DNA from: Progne subis subis
Lineage: Eukaryota; Chordata; Aves; Passeriformes; Hirundinidae
Direction of reading: 5' to 3'
DNA length: 64,000 bases
Assembly (NCBI GenBank): GCA_022316685.1
Contig: JAKJHU010000038.1
Coordinates: 169,384-233,383 of the forward strand
This document shows, one piece after another, positions 13,047 to 24,607 of the stretch (its first letter is position 1; each line of letters opens with the position of its first letter). Position numbers and translations under genes: made by a program. Below the pieces are notes generated by a model. It was not told the DNA's origin. It made no database searches and was given only the letters and a program-made list of their open reading frames with translations.

Positions 13047-14119
13047 CATTCTTTTGCTACCATTATTTCCCTAAAGCAGAGCTTTTCATAAAGACTATTT
13101 TAAGCCAGGAGACACTCGTGCAGCTACATTCCTCCTAGCAAGCTGCGATGCAGTAATGTTACCCTTAGTGCTGTATCTTCTCAGGGATGGGAGGATCTGT
13201 GACTGAAGGTGAATGGTGCAAAACGATGATGAAATTCTTGTTGGAACCTTGAAAGGTGTAAAGATAGGACACTTGGTTCCTTCATGCGTGTCCCTAGAGA
13301 GGAACAGAATGTTGCTTGTCCATTTTTAGGCTACAGGTCCCTTTAAAAGGAGAAGAGCAAGGCAGCAATTACCATGCTGGAGAACCCCTGCAGGTTATCA
13401 CTTGCCTATTCCTGCCAGCTACAAGTTCTTGCGTCCTCCTCCCTCAAAATGCTGCCATGTTAGATAAAAGAAGGTGGGTTTTGTCACTAGTTGTGCACTG
13501 CAGCTAGGCAAGAAGTGTGATTGTGTTAGTTCTGTGTAAAGACTGCTGTGAAATGCCTGGGATATCTGTAGAACCAAAGGACCATTTGACAACCCAGAAC
13601 ACTGAGGTTCACGATTTTTAATAACCTACTCCTCATCTCAGTGTGTCCCACTAAAGGACAATAAGCAAATGAGTGTGTAGAATCTAGCTGTTGCTAGCTC
13701 AGTGCTTTTGGAGTTTTCTAGAGAAATCTTCAAATGATTGCTTTATGCTCCGAAGATATCTTGGATTTGAGCAGACTGGGGAACCTAAGAGGGGAGTGAG
13801 GAGGGGAAAGCAGTGTGGTGGCAGCTCAGTGTTGTACTCTGGTCTTCCCAAGGAATAGCAATCAGCTGGAATACTGATATGAATCTGGCAATAAAACTCT
13901 TGTAAACCCTTGTGACTGGATAAGGGAAAAAAGAGGGTTAGACCTTTGGATTGAAAAGGTGTCCATGCCCACATACACAATGACATGTTTTAATTTATTT
14001 TAGGGCCATTCAATCTATGAAAATATCTATTATTTTGAAATACTTAATGCTGTTTCAGAATGAAAACAAATTTTGAAGTATAGGAAATTCCTGTGGGACA
14101 TAAATTGTGTTTTTTACCA

Positions 14120-15010
14120 GCTCTAATAACCACCATTGCAACAGCATGAGCAGTCAATCAAACAGGAATTGAGCCAGCACAACCCCAGGAAAGTTCCTTT
14201 CATCCCTTCTTTATTTGAGAAGCAAACCCTTAGTCTTTTTGCAAGCCCTATTAAAAGTACAGCTTTTGCAGAGGGTCTGGGGAGGCATGAGAATTGTCTG
14301 CTTGGGGCTGGGTGTGAGGGAACAAGTACCAGACTCTCCCAAGCCCCACAAACAACACCTTGCAAATGGCCATCTGAAGCTTTCCACCTTGAGTGCCTCT
14401 CCTGGAAGTGTCACATAGGAGGGCGATGAGCCCTTCTGCACAGCCACCTGGAGACATTCTGTGGTACCTGTGGCTGATAGCTTGGCCCTCAAGTCTCTTT
14501 CAATGCTACCCACACCAGTTTGTCATCTGCTCTTGACAAAATTCAATCTTTCTCACTGCGTAAATGGCTGAGTCTGGTGCAGCTTTGCACCCAAACTGAT
14601 TTCAGGGTACAGCCCTTTGCAGAGGGCCATGCAGCCATCCAGAGGGAAAACAGATGGCAAAGGTGGTTACAGACTGAAAGGATGCCTAGTTCAACTCAGG
14701 CTTGTCATGCTGCCCTTCCTGCTCACTCCTGCTAGGGGGTGAAACCAAGAGGGAGTGTTTAATGATCAGGGTGATAGTGAGATTGGCCAGGTGTGATAGG
14801 ACGTGTAGCTGGATACATATTATCCAGAGAACTATCAAGCAGCACGGGCTGCTCTGTTAGAAAGGTCCTCTGCTGGTCTGCAGCCAGATCCCACCTCCTG
14901 CCTATTCCTGATGCCCTCCAGCAGCTGTGCCTGGGATGGGTGAGCAAGGCATCAACACTCACACCTTTCCACCAAGTGCCTGCCATCTAATTCTGTCTGA
15001 CAGCACCAGG
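14120..15010. other. Moderately GC-rich non-coding block
   Basis: Many short frames of at most 100 codons overlap on both strands, typical of locally higher GC without selection for coding. No frame has a recognisable domain. There is no CpG enrichment, so it does not look like a promoter. Confidence 0.5.
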
Positions 15011-16885
15011 ACTACACCCGGGCGCTTTGGCATTCTCAGTTTAGTGTACATCTTTTTGTGGCTTCATCAGAAGTTTTGATAGCTGCAGTGACTGAAGCTT
15101 TATTTTTCAATATGTTGCTGCTCTGTTCTTGGCAAATGAATGTGTGCCAAGTGCAGCTAAAAGTCTTCCTTTGAATGAAAACTTGTTTATTATATACAGA
15201 GAAATATGCCCAAATAATTTCTGATAATAATTTTATTTTCTTTCATTTCAATGACACTACTAAGAATGTAAATGTTTCTAGAAACAATTACACAAAGAGG
15301 AACTGTCTTATTAAAATTATAGTTCTCTGAAATTAATGAATAGTTCTGAATACAAAATTTAGTAACAATTTTCTTAATCCTATGCTTTTAGTATGCTGCG
15401 TCTTTCTAATCAAATAATTGTAATAATTTTCAGCTAGAGATTTGAAGTCTCATTTTGTCACATATTGCAAAAATAATCCTCAAACTTGGCCATTTAACAA
15501 TAATATTGATGCTAAATATTTTTCCTGAGACAACTGAGTCTTTTGTGAAGAAAAATAATCAACTAAAACCAAATATAAAAGCTGCTTTTTATTTTAAACC
15601 ACATTGTTCTATTCTAGCTCCAAGTTATGTTTTAATGCGAATAACTGGCAGATGTTTTGTTTCCATTTATGTGGCAAAAATGAATGCTGAGAACAGTGCA
15701 GTAGGCCAGGACATCTGGGTTCATAATCATACTCCTCTAGCTGGGGATGCATTCAAATTAAAATATTGGTAATGGCCAAGTATTTTCATTTAGCTACATA
15801 AATTTAAAATTTGAAGTGAAAAAAGATAACTTTGAAATTCTACCTGTCTCTCAGCCTTGCCTATAAATTTATCAATTTCTAGGCTCTAACAAAGCATGAA
15901 AAATCTAAATGCTTTGGCAGATGTCCCTTGTGTGAACAACTCCCTGTTGGCTTCCTATCTATACAGAACATGAGTGTTTCTTATTCTGCTTCACATGGCA
16001 AGAAAGACTTCTACTCTTGCTTTGTTCAGGAGGCAGAGTCTTCAAACGAAATACTTTGGGATTTTTTTTCTTAACTAGCTCTAAGAAGCTATATTGGGAC
16101 GTCTTATTTTGAGTGATTTCTCCCTATTTCTGCAATAGTCCTGTTGATTTAAGTCAATATAGTCAAACAATAAACATTTCAATAACCAGGTCAGCATGTA
16201 GTATTCATAAATTCTTGCAGAGCTGCTCTATATCCATCATGCAGTATAGTAAAGGTTGAACACCACAGTCTTATCCTATTTTTAATTTTTCTTAAAAATA
16301 TGCACATCCTTTAAAAAGTCTTACAACACCGTTATTCATAGATTCTAGGAAGCTGTCACGAAACATAACAAAAAGAGATGTACATATAATTGTAAGGACT
16401 CTAACAGAGGCAACAAGGAAAAGTTGAAGTTTCAAGTACTTATTCAAGTCTTGGTTAAGGAAAATTATTTCTGTTTCTCTTTGGACTTTGGCATACAAGC
16501 ATTAAAGTAAGGAGTGCCCAGCTGTGGGATGTCTGTCTGTGTAAGCATGGAGATGTCTTCTGTTATCAGTTATTCTTGCAGTGTCTGTTCATGCTACGTT
16601 TGTTCTCATGATAGGATTCAGTATATCTAAAGACCTTCCATCTAAGTTTTAACAGAGATTGTAATGAACTTCAGATGGGTCAGGGATGAAAAGTTTGAAC
16701 AAAAGTTGAGAAAACTATATGCTTGTGATGGTTCAGAATAATTTGCTTTTTCTGTATGGAGGTTTTGGTTTGCTTTTGTTTAATAAAGATATTCTTCATT
16801 AAAGTATAACTCCATTTTCCTTCAGTGTTTTCTCAACTCTCTGCTAGTTTGGGAGTGTAACTGAGTGTGATGATTATCAGAAATC
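15010..16885. other. AT-rich non-coding DNA, no gene seen
   Basis: The block 15180-15620 is strongly AT-rich and includes a 105-codon lysine/asparagine-rich frame that AT-rich DNA yields by default. No repeat family recognised. It could contain conserved non-coding sequence, which one sequence alone cannot show. Confidence 0.45.
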
Positions 16886-16889
16886 ATTT

Positions 16890-18250
16890 TTGTTTCCTGT
16901 TCTTCATGGCTTCTTTGTTTTTCAGCCAGTTTTGCTTAAGCAACTTAAACAGGTCACAGGTCAGTCACCTGCTTCCCTTCTTGTCCTGGTTCCCATGGTA
17001 CAGAGAATTGTCCCGCTCTTGAGAAAAGACAAAGACATCTTGGGAGAAACTAGGCCTTGGCTGGAGAGCAAACAAGCTGATCTTCTCGTGCATAGGTCGT
17101 GCAGGTTCTGGCCACCAGTCACCTCCCAGCTTACTGGATGTCACTTGGAGCCTAAGGCCCATCATCCAACTGCAAGGATTGGCTTGTGTGCCAGTGCTGT
17201 CTGCAGATGTGAGAGACAGGTTGTGTTCTATTGCAGTGATTGCTATATTGCAATGACCTGGGAGAGGGAGGGCTGACCACAACTGGCACTGCATCACGCA
17301 CGCTCTGCTCCTCCCGTGTCAGCCCCTCAGCTGCTCTTGCTGTTGGTAACTGCTTCTGCAGCCCAGCCTTCCCTTTGATCCAGGTGCTGTACGACCTCGT
17401 ACACAACCTGGCCTCACTGGTTTCATGGATTGCCTCTGCCTTGATGTCACGCTTGGTCCAGTCAACAGAATTCCACCTGGAAGTCTGAAGGAAGGAAAGA
17501 ATGACACTGTACAAAAGTGCAAACCATTGATGCTAAACAAAAAGAAATGCCATGGACAGCTGAAGCTGGAAGCGACTTGGGTACTTGTTGGTTTCTGATG
17601 GTGCGGCAGTGGTGTGTATGCATTTGTATAGTGGAAAGAAATTCATGGCTGTAGAAATTTGGATGAGGTTAATCTTGCATCTCAATTACCTTTATTGGCA
17701 TTACTTTAAGTTTATACTCCAAAATTGGCTAATGGGATGAATAGAGCTGTGCTGGATAATTATCTCACTTCCTAGTATCTTTATTCCAAATACAACTGGA
17801 AGTGCCTTGATAGTATCCTATGGATATGTAATGAATGATCAAAGTAATTCAGATGGAGTTCTTTTTGGTTATTGCTTGTTTCCAAAATGCACTGCATGCT
17901 GTACAACAAACACAGAAAATAAAGGCAGTTCCAACATGAAAAACTCTCTGCAAAATTGAAGTGGACAAGATAAGGTTCCAGATGAAATCTAAGGATTTCT
18001 CATTTAATTTTATTTTAGCCATTTTTGTTCCCAGTTTCTCTCACAGAAGCCTTGCAGCAGGAGCTGAGTGTTTTGTTATGCCTTTGGAATGGCTTCTCAA
18101 CTTGGCTCCTTGTGAGCCAGGTGTCTGCAAAGTTTGCTTGGTCCATGATGCTCACCAGCAACAGTGAATTCCATGTGGAAAGACAAAAAGAGGATGCTGA
18201 CCTTTGAAAGGGAAAAAGCTCCACTCTACCATTACCTGATTGCACACCCC
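16890..18250. other. Higher-GC block with two weakly similar segments
   Basis: A 128-codon frame on the plus strand (16890-17276) and a 120-codon frame on the minus strand (17514-17152) overlap; neither shows a domain I recognise. The word GCTTGGTCCA at 17451-17460 recurs at 18136-18145, followed in both places by CAACAG and GAATTCCA in the same order (17463-17475 and 18159-18173). This hints at two diverged copies of one unidentified element about 690 bases apart. I could not assign a family. Confidence 0.35.
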
Positions 18251-21200
18251 TTCAGGTGAAGGGTTTTAGGCAGAGGATGATTCACTTTGAACTTGTGTGG
18301 ACCAGTGCTGACTCCATAGCTGTCCTGTCAAGGGAATACTCTAATGTTACAGGTAATATCTTGCCTGGACTAATCTTAGAGGTGGAAAACCTTGGAAAGC
18401 CCTTCAGGACTTGTACTTGTAATATATAGGTCAGTTAACGGCTCTCAGAGTTCAAGAGGTACTTTACCTGTTATGTGGATGGCACTATAACTTTCCATAG
18501 GAAGTGTTTGCTAGATCCAGAACTCACTAGTGAACTGCTAATAGCTCATCTCAGTGTTTGGCCCTGAACTGAGATGCTGATGGGCTGCCAAGACTTGTTC
18601 TACAAAATGCTTCCAGAGAAATTCTCAGGAGTATGAGATCGGCATGCACTTCTTCCCCTGTCTCTGTAAAAATATAAAAGCTATTTCAAGGCATCTGATA
18701 CTAGAATCTGTTACTAAAATAAAACCAGTAGAGGATTTTTTTTTTCCACTCTCTAGCTCCAGCCCTCCTTTCTGCAGTTACTTCCTTTTCCAGAACAGTT
18801 CAGCTTCATATCTATGGCACCTAGCAGCAATGCAATTACTCAAGGATTATTTTGCACAAGGGAAAGATGTAGCTAAGCATTAATATTTTTACAAATATAA
18901 ATAAGCAGTTGTTGCAAGCCAATTTTATTGTCATTCCTCTTAAATGAAAAGTTGACATTGAGTTGCAGATTCCTGTTTTCAGTAGGAAACTAAATAGTTC
19001 AGGACAACTTTTAAAGAGCCTTTCACATAAAATTTCAGTAGTGTCACTGTACAGAGGAAAAGAGCTATAGGATGCTTTTTCTCTTTGAACAGCAAGGCTC
19101 AAGTCAGCCAGGATACAGAGAAATTTTTTTATTCTTTTATAAAACAGTCACTAAAGTATTCAGGAGTGAATGAATGCATTGGGTCACTCTTAATGCTTTG
19201 TAGATAAAGAGCAAAGGACAGCTGAAAACATGGAGGAGGTGGTAGAAAAGCAAGGCTTAAAATGCATTGATGTGAGCCAGCAGATGATCTTGGATAACTC
19301 TTGCAGATGAGAAACAGGTATCAGTTAAGAGTCTGAGCAGCTACAAGCGTTGGTGAGAGGAAATTAAATGTAAGATTAAGAGCAGTAGTAGATCAGTGCT
19401 CTACAGGAGCACAAATAAGTAAAGCTGGTCCCTGCAAGATGCTGTGTCCCAGGAGAGATGTACTGCGTGTTCTCTTTTAACCAGGTGTGTGAAGGGGTAG
19501 AATATATATATTTTTTTTGCCTCTAAAGCAAGCATAGGTCTTGGCAGAAGTGCAGGTCATGTCCTTGCCCATTCTGACCCTAACCTCGAATGCTGTAAAA
19601 GCAAAGGATGATTATTCCTGTCAACTTCAGAGCACTTTGGGTCAGATCTCCTGCATAGTACTTGGCAAGAACCAGGTACCACTGCTGTGATCCTTCCTGC
19701 AGCCAGCTACAGCATTCAAATTAATTTGAACACAGCATAACTGGTGTGAAGGTAGCTGTATGTTGCCATTGCTACTTAGGAATAATAGCTTATCCCTGCA
19801 AAGACAATAAGTGTGAAAGTCTCTGCAGATGCTGTCTGGGACATTCCTAGGCAGGAGAGAGTGCTTGGCGCCATTTTTATAGTTATGCCTGTTAAGATTT
19901 AATAGATGGAAAGTTTCATTAGTGAACTGTGTTGCAATTAACTTGAAGGAGGTTCCAGCTTACTGTATGCAGTCCTTCCTCAGAGAAAGTTGTTTACGTT
20001 TCCTTTTGGAAATTATTGGCTCTTCAGCACTTGATTGTTAGTGAATAGCAAAGGCTGTGATTTAACAAAAACCCACCAACAACACAACATGATCTTCTTA
20101 TTACTCTAACAGAAGATTGGGTTGTATAAAAGATCAGTTGTATAACTTTTCACTCCTTTGTGAACAACCCAGTTGCTGAAAGTCAAAACCGAGTTGACCC
20201 AAGGGATAACAGAAATGAAAATATCAGAGAAAGGTTTCTTCCTTGGTAACATCTGTAATGAGGATTAATGGGGTAGTGACCTGGTTTTGTTTGGTTTTTT
20301 AGCAGTGCACCCTGAGGCCAGATCCTGCATGCTTCACACAATACTTTCATTGCAAAATAGATTAGGATTTAGGCCTAATCTATTAGGCTCAGTCTTGTGG
20401 GTGACCTGCCATGAGAGAAGAAGCAGACAATTCCTACTAATTTTAAAGATGCTGCAGACAGATTTTAGTGCGCTTAAGGGGGATTTGCCCTGCGTTAATC
20501 CATTTGAAAGAGGAATATGTGGCCACATGAAGCTGATTGATGTTCATAATAACTGAAGATCATGTTCTTTGAACCTTCTGTGTCTCCTTGAGAAGAGCTG
20601 TATCAGAGTGAGCAGCGGCTGAGGCCAGCCCTGATGAGCCCAGCCTGTGCCAGCATCCAGCTCAATTGCAGCCCAGAGCCCTTGCTGACCTCACGAGCTA
20701 GGGCTGCTGAAATGTCTGGGGGAGGTTCTCCCCTTTGAGGGGCTCTGAGCATTCTTTTGCTGGCACTCATAGCCATGAAGTGTAGGCAAACTGCTCTGAA
20801 AAGTTTTTCTTGTTTCAGAAAAAAACTTCTTCTAAATTCTTTCAAAGACCTTGTCCAAACAAAGAGATTAGTATATCCTATTTGGACCAGTGTAATTCTA
20901 GCAGAATCATGACACAGATCATGTACTTGACTGTGAAGCTGTGGTGACCCGAATGAGTTCTGCGTGATGGCAGTTCAGAGTACTATACCTGGTGGTTGCT
21001 CTTGCTTTCATTTTGCAGACGTTTCTTCTCTGAGTGAGATAGTGCAGGGCTGACAAACTGGTGTCAACAGGAGCTGGAAGGTTTTTGCATTTCTTTATGA
21101 AATGGGAAATCTATGTGATGACTAGTGTGTGATGTGTGACTTGTTCTAGGCCTGGTATCATAGCTGGAAAATGAATGAAGAGAAATAAGGAAGATATTGC

Positions 21201-21600
21201 ACTATTTTATGTTAAATTATCTGTGGAACATTAAATATGTCTCTGGGGAGACATTATAAAACCTAAGTATTTTCACCGTAACAATGATATTATAAGTATT
21301 TCATGTTTTCCTGCTAGGATGTAAAAATACTAACTAGTATTTTTTTAAAAAATAGAGTAAAATAGGAAAATGTGAACTAATCAAATGAATTTAATTTTGC
21401 TTTTAACTGAAATTTCAGTAATTGTTTCATTTAGCACCAGTCAAAGATGTTTTTTCTTTTAGCGTATTCTTGTGAAGGGCAAAAGCAGATTCAACAAAGC
21501 TTAAATACCTGTAGGAGCAGAGTGGCCTGTCTGAACTCTGCTGTGGGCAAGGTTTGCAGGCCTGAGGGTGGAAATTGTTGTCACAGTGGACTCAGACAGG
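18250..21600. other. Non-coding DNA, no gene seen
   Basis: Frames are at most 89 codons and none is recognisable. An 11-bp perfect inverted repeat lies at 20356-20384. Around 20305-20345 the words GAGGCCAGATCCTGCATG resemble, on the minus strand, the end of old amniote SINE-like repeats, but the match is too short to call. Confidence 0.5.
20356..20384. repeat. Inverted repeat, 11-bp perfect arms
   Basis: AATAGATTAGG (20356-20366) is the exact reverse complement of 20374-20384, with a 7-base loop ATTTAGG. It lies just right of a possible old SINE trace. Confidence 0.8.
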
Positions 21601-21611
21601 ATTAGCAAATG

Positions 21612-21646
21612 GCCCACGTGTGCAGCCTAGCCTGCATCACGTGGGC
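21612..21646. promoter_or_regulatory. Inverted pair of CACGTG E-boxes in a near-perfect palindrome
   Basis: GCCCACGTG (21612-21620) is the exact reverse complement of 21638-21646. The inner segments TGCAG and CTGCA also pair, so the whole folds into a 14-bp stem with one bulged T and a 6-base loop. Each outer arm carries the palindromic E-box CACGTG, the site for bHLH factors such as USF, MYC/MAX, MITF/TFE or CLOCK-BMAL1; the two boxes are 23 bp apart start to start. CpG-containing E-boxes are uncommon in CpG-depleted DNA, and two in a symmetric arrangement are more notable. Binding is not shown. Confidence 0.5.
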
Positions 21647-22000
21647 TTAGGTCAGGGCTGTAAAGTGAAAATTGCTATTTCTGCCATTGCTATTCCAGCC
21701 AAGCATCTTTTTCAGAATGAGCACCTCCACCTGCAATGCCACAGGTGAACCATTTTGTATTAAAGATTTAGGGACACCAGAGAATGGAGCAGCATAAACT
21801 ATCTTTTAGTCTTACCCCAGGGACTGATTTATGAGAAGGGAAACTGGAGAGTCAGAAATGGGTGCAAGTAACCTCATATATTGGATTATTGCTTCATGAG
21901 CCTCCTCAGTCTACTGGGAGATGTTTTCTCTTCCCTTTTCCTTCTCTCAGGGCACAGTGACTTATTTAGGAGATCTTAGTATTTTTGAGGAAAATCTGAG

Positions 22001-22020
22001 AAAAAAAAAAAATAAAAAAA
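22001..22020. repeat. A-rich simple run
   Basis: Twelve A, one T and seven A in a row. Low complexity; no associated retroposon body recognised. Confidence 0.85.
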
Positions 22021-24589
22021 TCCTGCCCTGCTTCATATGTGACTGCAATTAAGAAGGATAAGGGAAAAGTTTTGGACATGTACAGCTAATCCATTACTTC
22101 TTATTTTGATGGATTTAGAGTGAAAAATAAAGGATGAAATGCTATACAGAGGAAGTGGATGTGTGTGTGAGAGAAGGGCAAGGTGTATCCATTCAGAAAA
22201 ACAAGGTGTGATTGCCATGACACATTGGCTGCATCACTATGATCCTATTTAAGAGCAGGACATGGGTAAAGTGCACACGTGCCCACACACACTGCCACCA
22301 TGCCTTAACAAGGAGGGACATGTCAGCTTTTTCTCAGTTTTGGATCTCACTACTTCATTCAATAGATGGGATATTGTTAATTTACACTAAAGTTCCTGAG
22401 CATCAGAGTAAATTGAAGTGTACTGTAAGGAAAGAGGCAGCCCCTGGTCAGTGCCAATAGGATGAAGAGCTTCTCTAGAGTGTTCCCCAAGACAAATATG
22501 GAATCTGGAGCTATCCTGAGGCAAGAGTTGAGGTGGTGCCCTCACTGTGGTGGGTTTTGTCACCGAATGTGTTTGAGACTGAGTCAATGCAGTTAAGGCT
22601 GCAGAGCTATTGTGGCTGCAGTTCAGTGGGACAGCAGTGCACTAACCCACAGCATGGGATAACCTTCCAGTCCTTCCCTGCCCTCACCAAATTATTCATA
22701 GTATTTGAGTGCTGTAATCCTAGAAACAATACTTCCAAAGGCTTAAAAGACATGTCAAGTAACCTTTATTAGTTTATCACTACAGCAGAGATACCTCCAA
22801 CTTGCTTTGATTTAGTGACATAACTTGTGGTTAAAAGCTTTAGGTGAGGCCACACACATGCAAACAGTGACTAGTGATTTGGATAATTAGTAAGAATGGT
22901 AGAGCCCTGTCTCTTTACATGAAAGGTAGCAATGATAAGCAATTAAAAATGAGCTGTAAAAGGTAAAATCATGTAGTGAGATGCAGTGCAATAGACCAGG
23001 CTGAGTAAAGCAACATAACAGCTACACCAGAAAAAGATAGGAGAGTGAAAGGAAAATGCACTAATTTGGAGTGTTGTTTTCAATGAAATTGTTTCTAAAA
23101 GTGGAGTCTGGGAGAATCATCAACTTTTCTGACAACAGGGGTAAGTCCATCACAACAGCAGGTGTCCTGATGCTTACAAGATTTGTTTTCTCAGCATATT
23201 TATAAGATGTTAATGGAGCACCTTGATACCATAATTAATCAGGAAGGTGTGAGGTACAATTAATGTTATCTCTTACAGTTAGTTTTTCTACCTCGTAGCT
23301 CTTGCTCACTACTTAAGCAAGCCCTACTACCGACTACCGATTCTCTTTGCATTGGGAGGGCTTCAAATAGGCCCTAGCGCTATTTGCTTTGATAAATTTG
23401 GGATATATACCATTTTCCTTCCTATCTACCCCTCATTCTGAAACTGAATTTCTGACACAGTACCATTTCCATGGCAATAGCCTTCCAGTTATATATGGTG
23501 TCAGATAAAACATGAGAATAGTTATCTATTGTTTTGAAATGTTTGGCTCTATCGTAGTACAGAATATGTGATCAACAGAAGAAATTAGAGTATGATATGG
23601 AACTCCTTTTTTAGGGAAATATTTCTGTGGAAATGAGGATTGATATGTGTCTGACTTATAATCAGTGTCTAGAAAACAAAAAAGATGATCAACTCTGTGC
23701 TGAGAAACAAGGAATTTAAATGGTTCAAAAATTGCAGAAAGATTTGGCATAGGGCTAGTCGATCAGAAATAGTTTGAAACTTCTAGTTTTGTCCTTCTCA
23801 GTTCTCTGGAAGTATTGATTGAATCTTGCAGAATAAAATTGCAGACTGGAATTTTATTCAAGGAAATATTGCATCAGTTTGATTGCAATGTTGCTCATAG
23901 AGCAGTATTATTCAGTGCACAGCAGGGTTGGATTTTCAGGGATCATTTTCTGATTTTCAGGATGGCTGCTAAGATCTGTGGCACAGAGTGTGATGAGAGA
24001 ACTCTTGTAGGCCTTCCTCTATTTGACACAAAGCGTACTGAGTGTTTGTGTTTGAGAGCATTGCATGGCACTTAGGACAACAGGAATGTAGTTCTATTTC
24101 TCAAACACTGCGGTGTTGCTGCTAAGAAAATAGCTAAAAAACTTGGCTTATGGGCCTGGAATACCTTGCTGAATCAGGGATTCAGTTTTTTTGGAAGATA
24201 TGAATTCCTTAAAATCAGGGACCTCCCTCTATTTTAGATTATTTGATTGTTTCTAATGAATGGTTAAATAATAGTATAGGTGAGAGTTAATGTGAGAGTG
24301 AATCCAAACTTGCAGCCAGAAAGCCCTATGGGATTTCCCCTATTTGCAAGGGTACATCCAGCCACCTCTCTTGGAAAGAGCACAGCTGTGATCTGTGTCA
24401 AGGAGTGAGAGCTGCTCTGAGATTGCAGCGATTACCTGATTTGCATCTCCAGTTGAAAGGAAATTCTAGCTAATCAATGGACTCAGCTACACTTGTTTCA
24501 ATTTAAATAAGCACGTCTAAAAGCCTTCTCTGCACCCTTGTTTGTTTAAGTTGGCTTTGTCTCTTTGATCTCATGTTAACATACCTTAA

Positions 24590-24607
24590 TGACAGGTAAT
24601 GATTGAT
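24590..24607 (+). promoter_or_regulatory. Possible MEIS and PBX-HOX site pair
   Basis: TGACAG (24590-24595), the MEIS/TGIF core, is followed after four bases by TGATTGAT (24600-24607), the canonical PBX-HOX composite. The pair lies within an AT-rich stretch (24470-24860) with further ATTAAT/TAATTA words. The site words match known consensus sequences; their use is an inference. Confidence 0.35.

Larger units (their letters stand above)
11130..14110. other. Non-coding DNA with short unsupported frames
   Basis: Several overlapping frames on both strands around 11130-11575, up to 146 codons on the minus strand, have no recognisable domain and appear where the local GC content is raised, so they are probably chance. 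A pure G15 run sits at 11612-11626. AT-rich, TTAATTA-containing DNA at 12200-12600 could be a conserved non-coding element. A CpG-looped inverted repeat lies at 13010-13046. Confidence 0.45.

Noticed and set aside
16890..17514. Frames of 128 (plus) and 120 (minus) codons as a gene
   Set aside because: They overlap in opposite directions, neither shows a domain, and no splice structure supports them.
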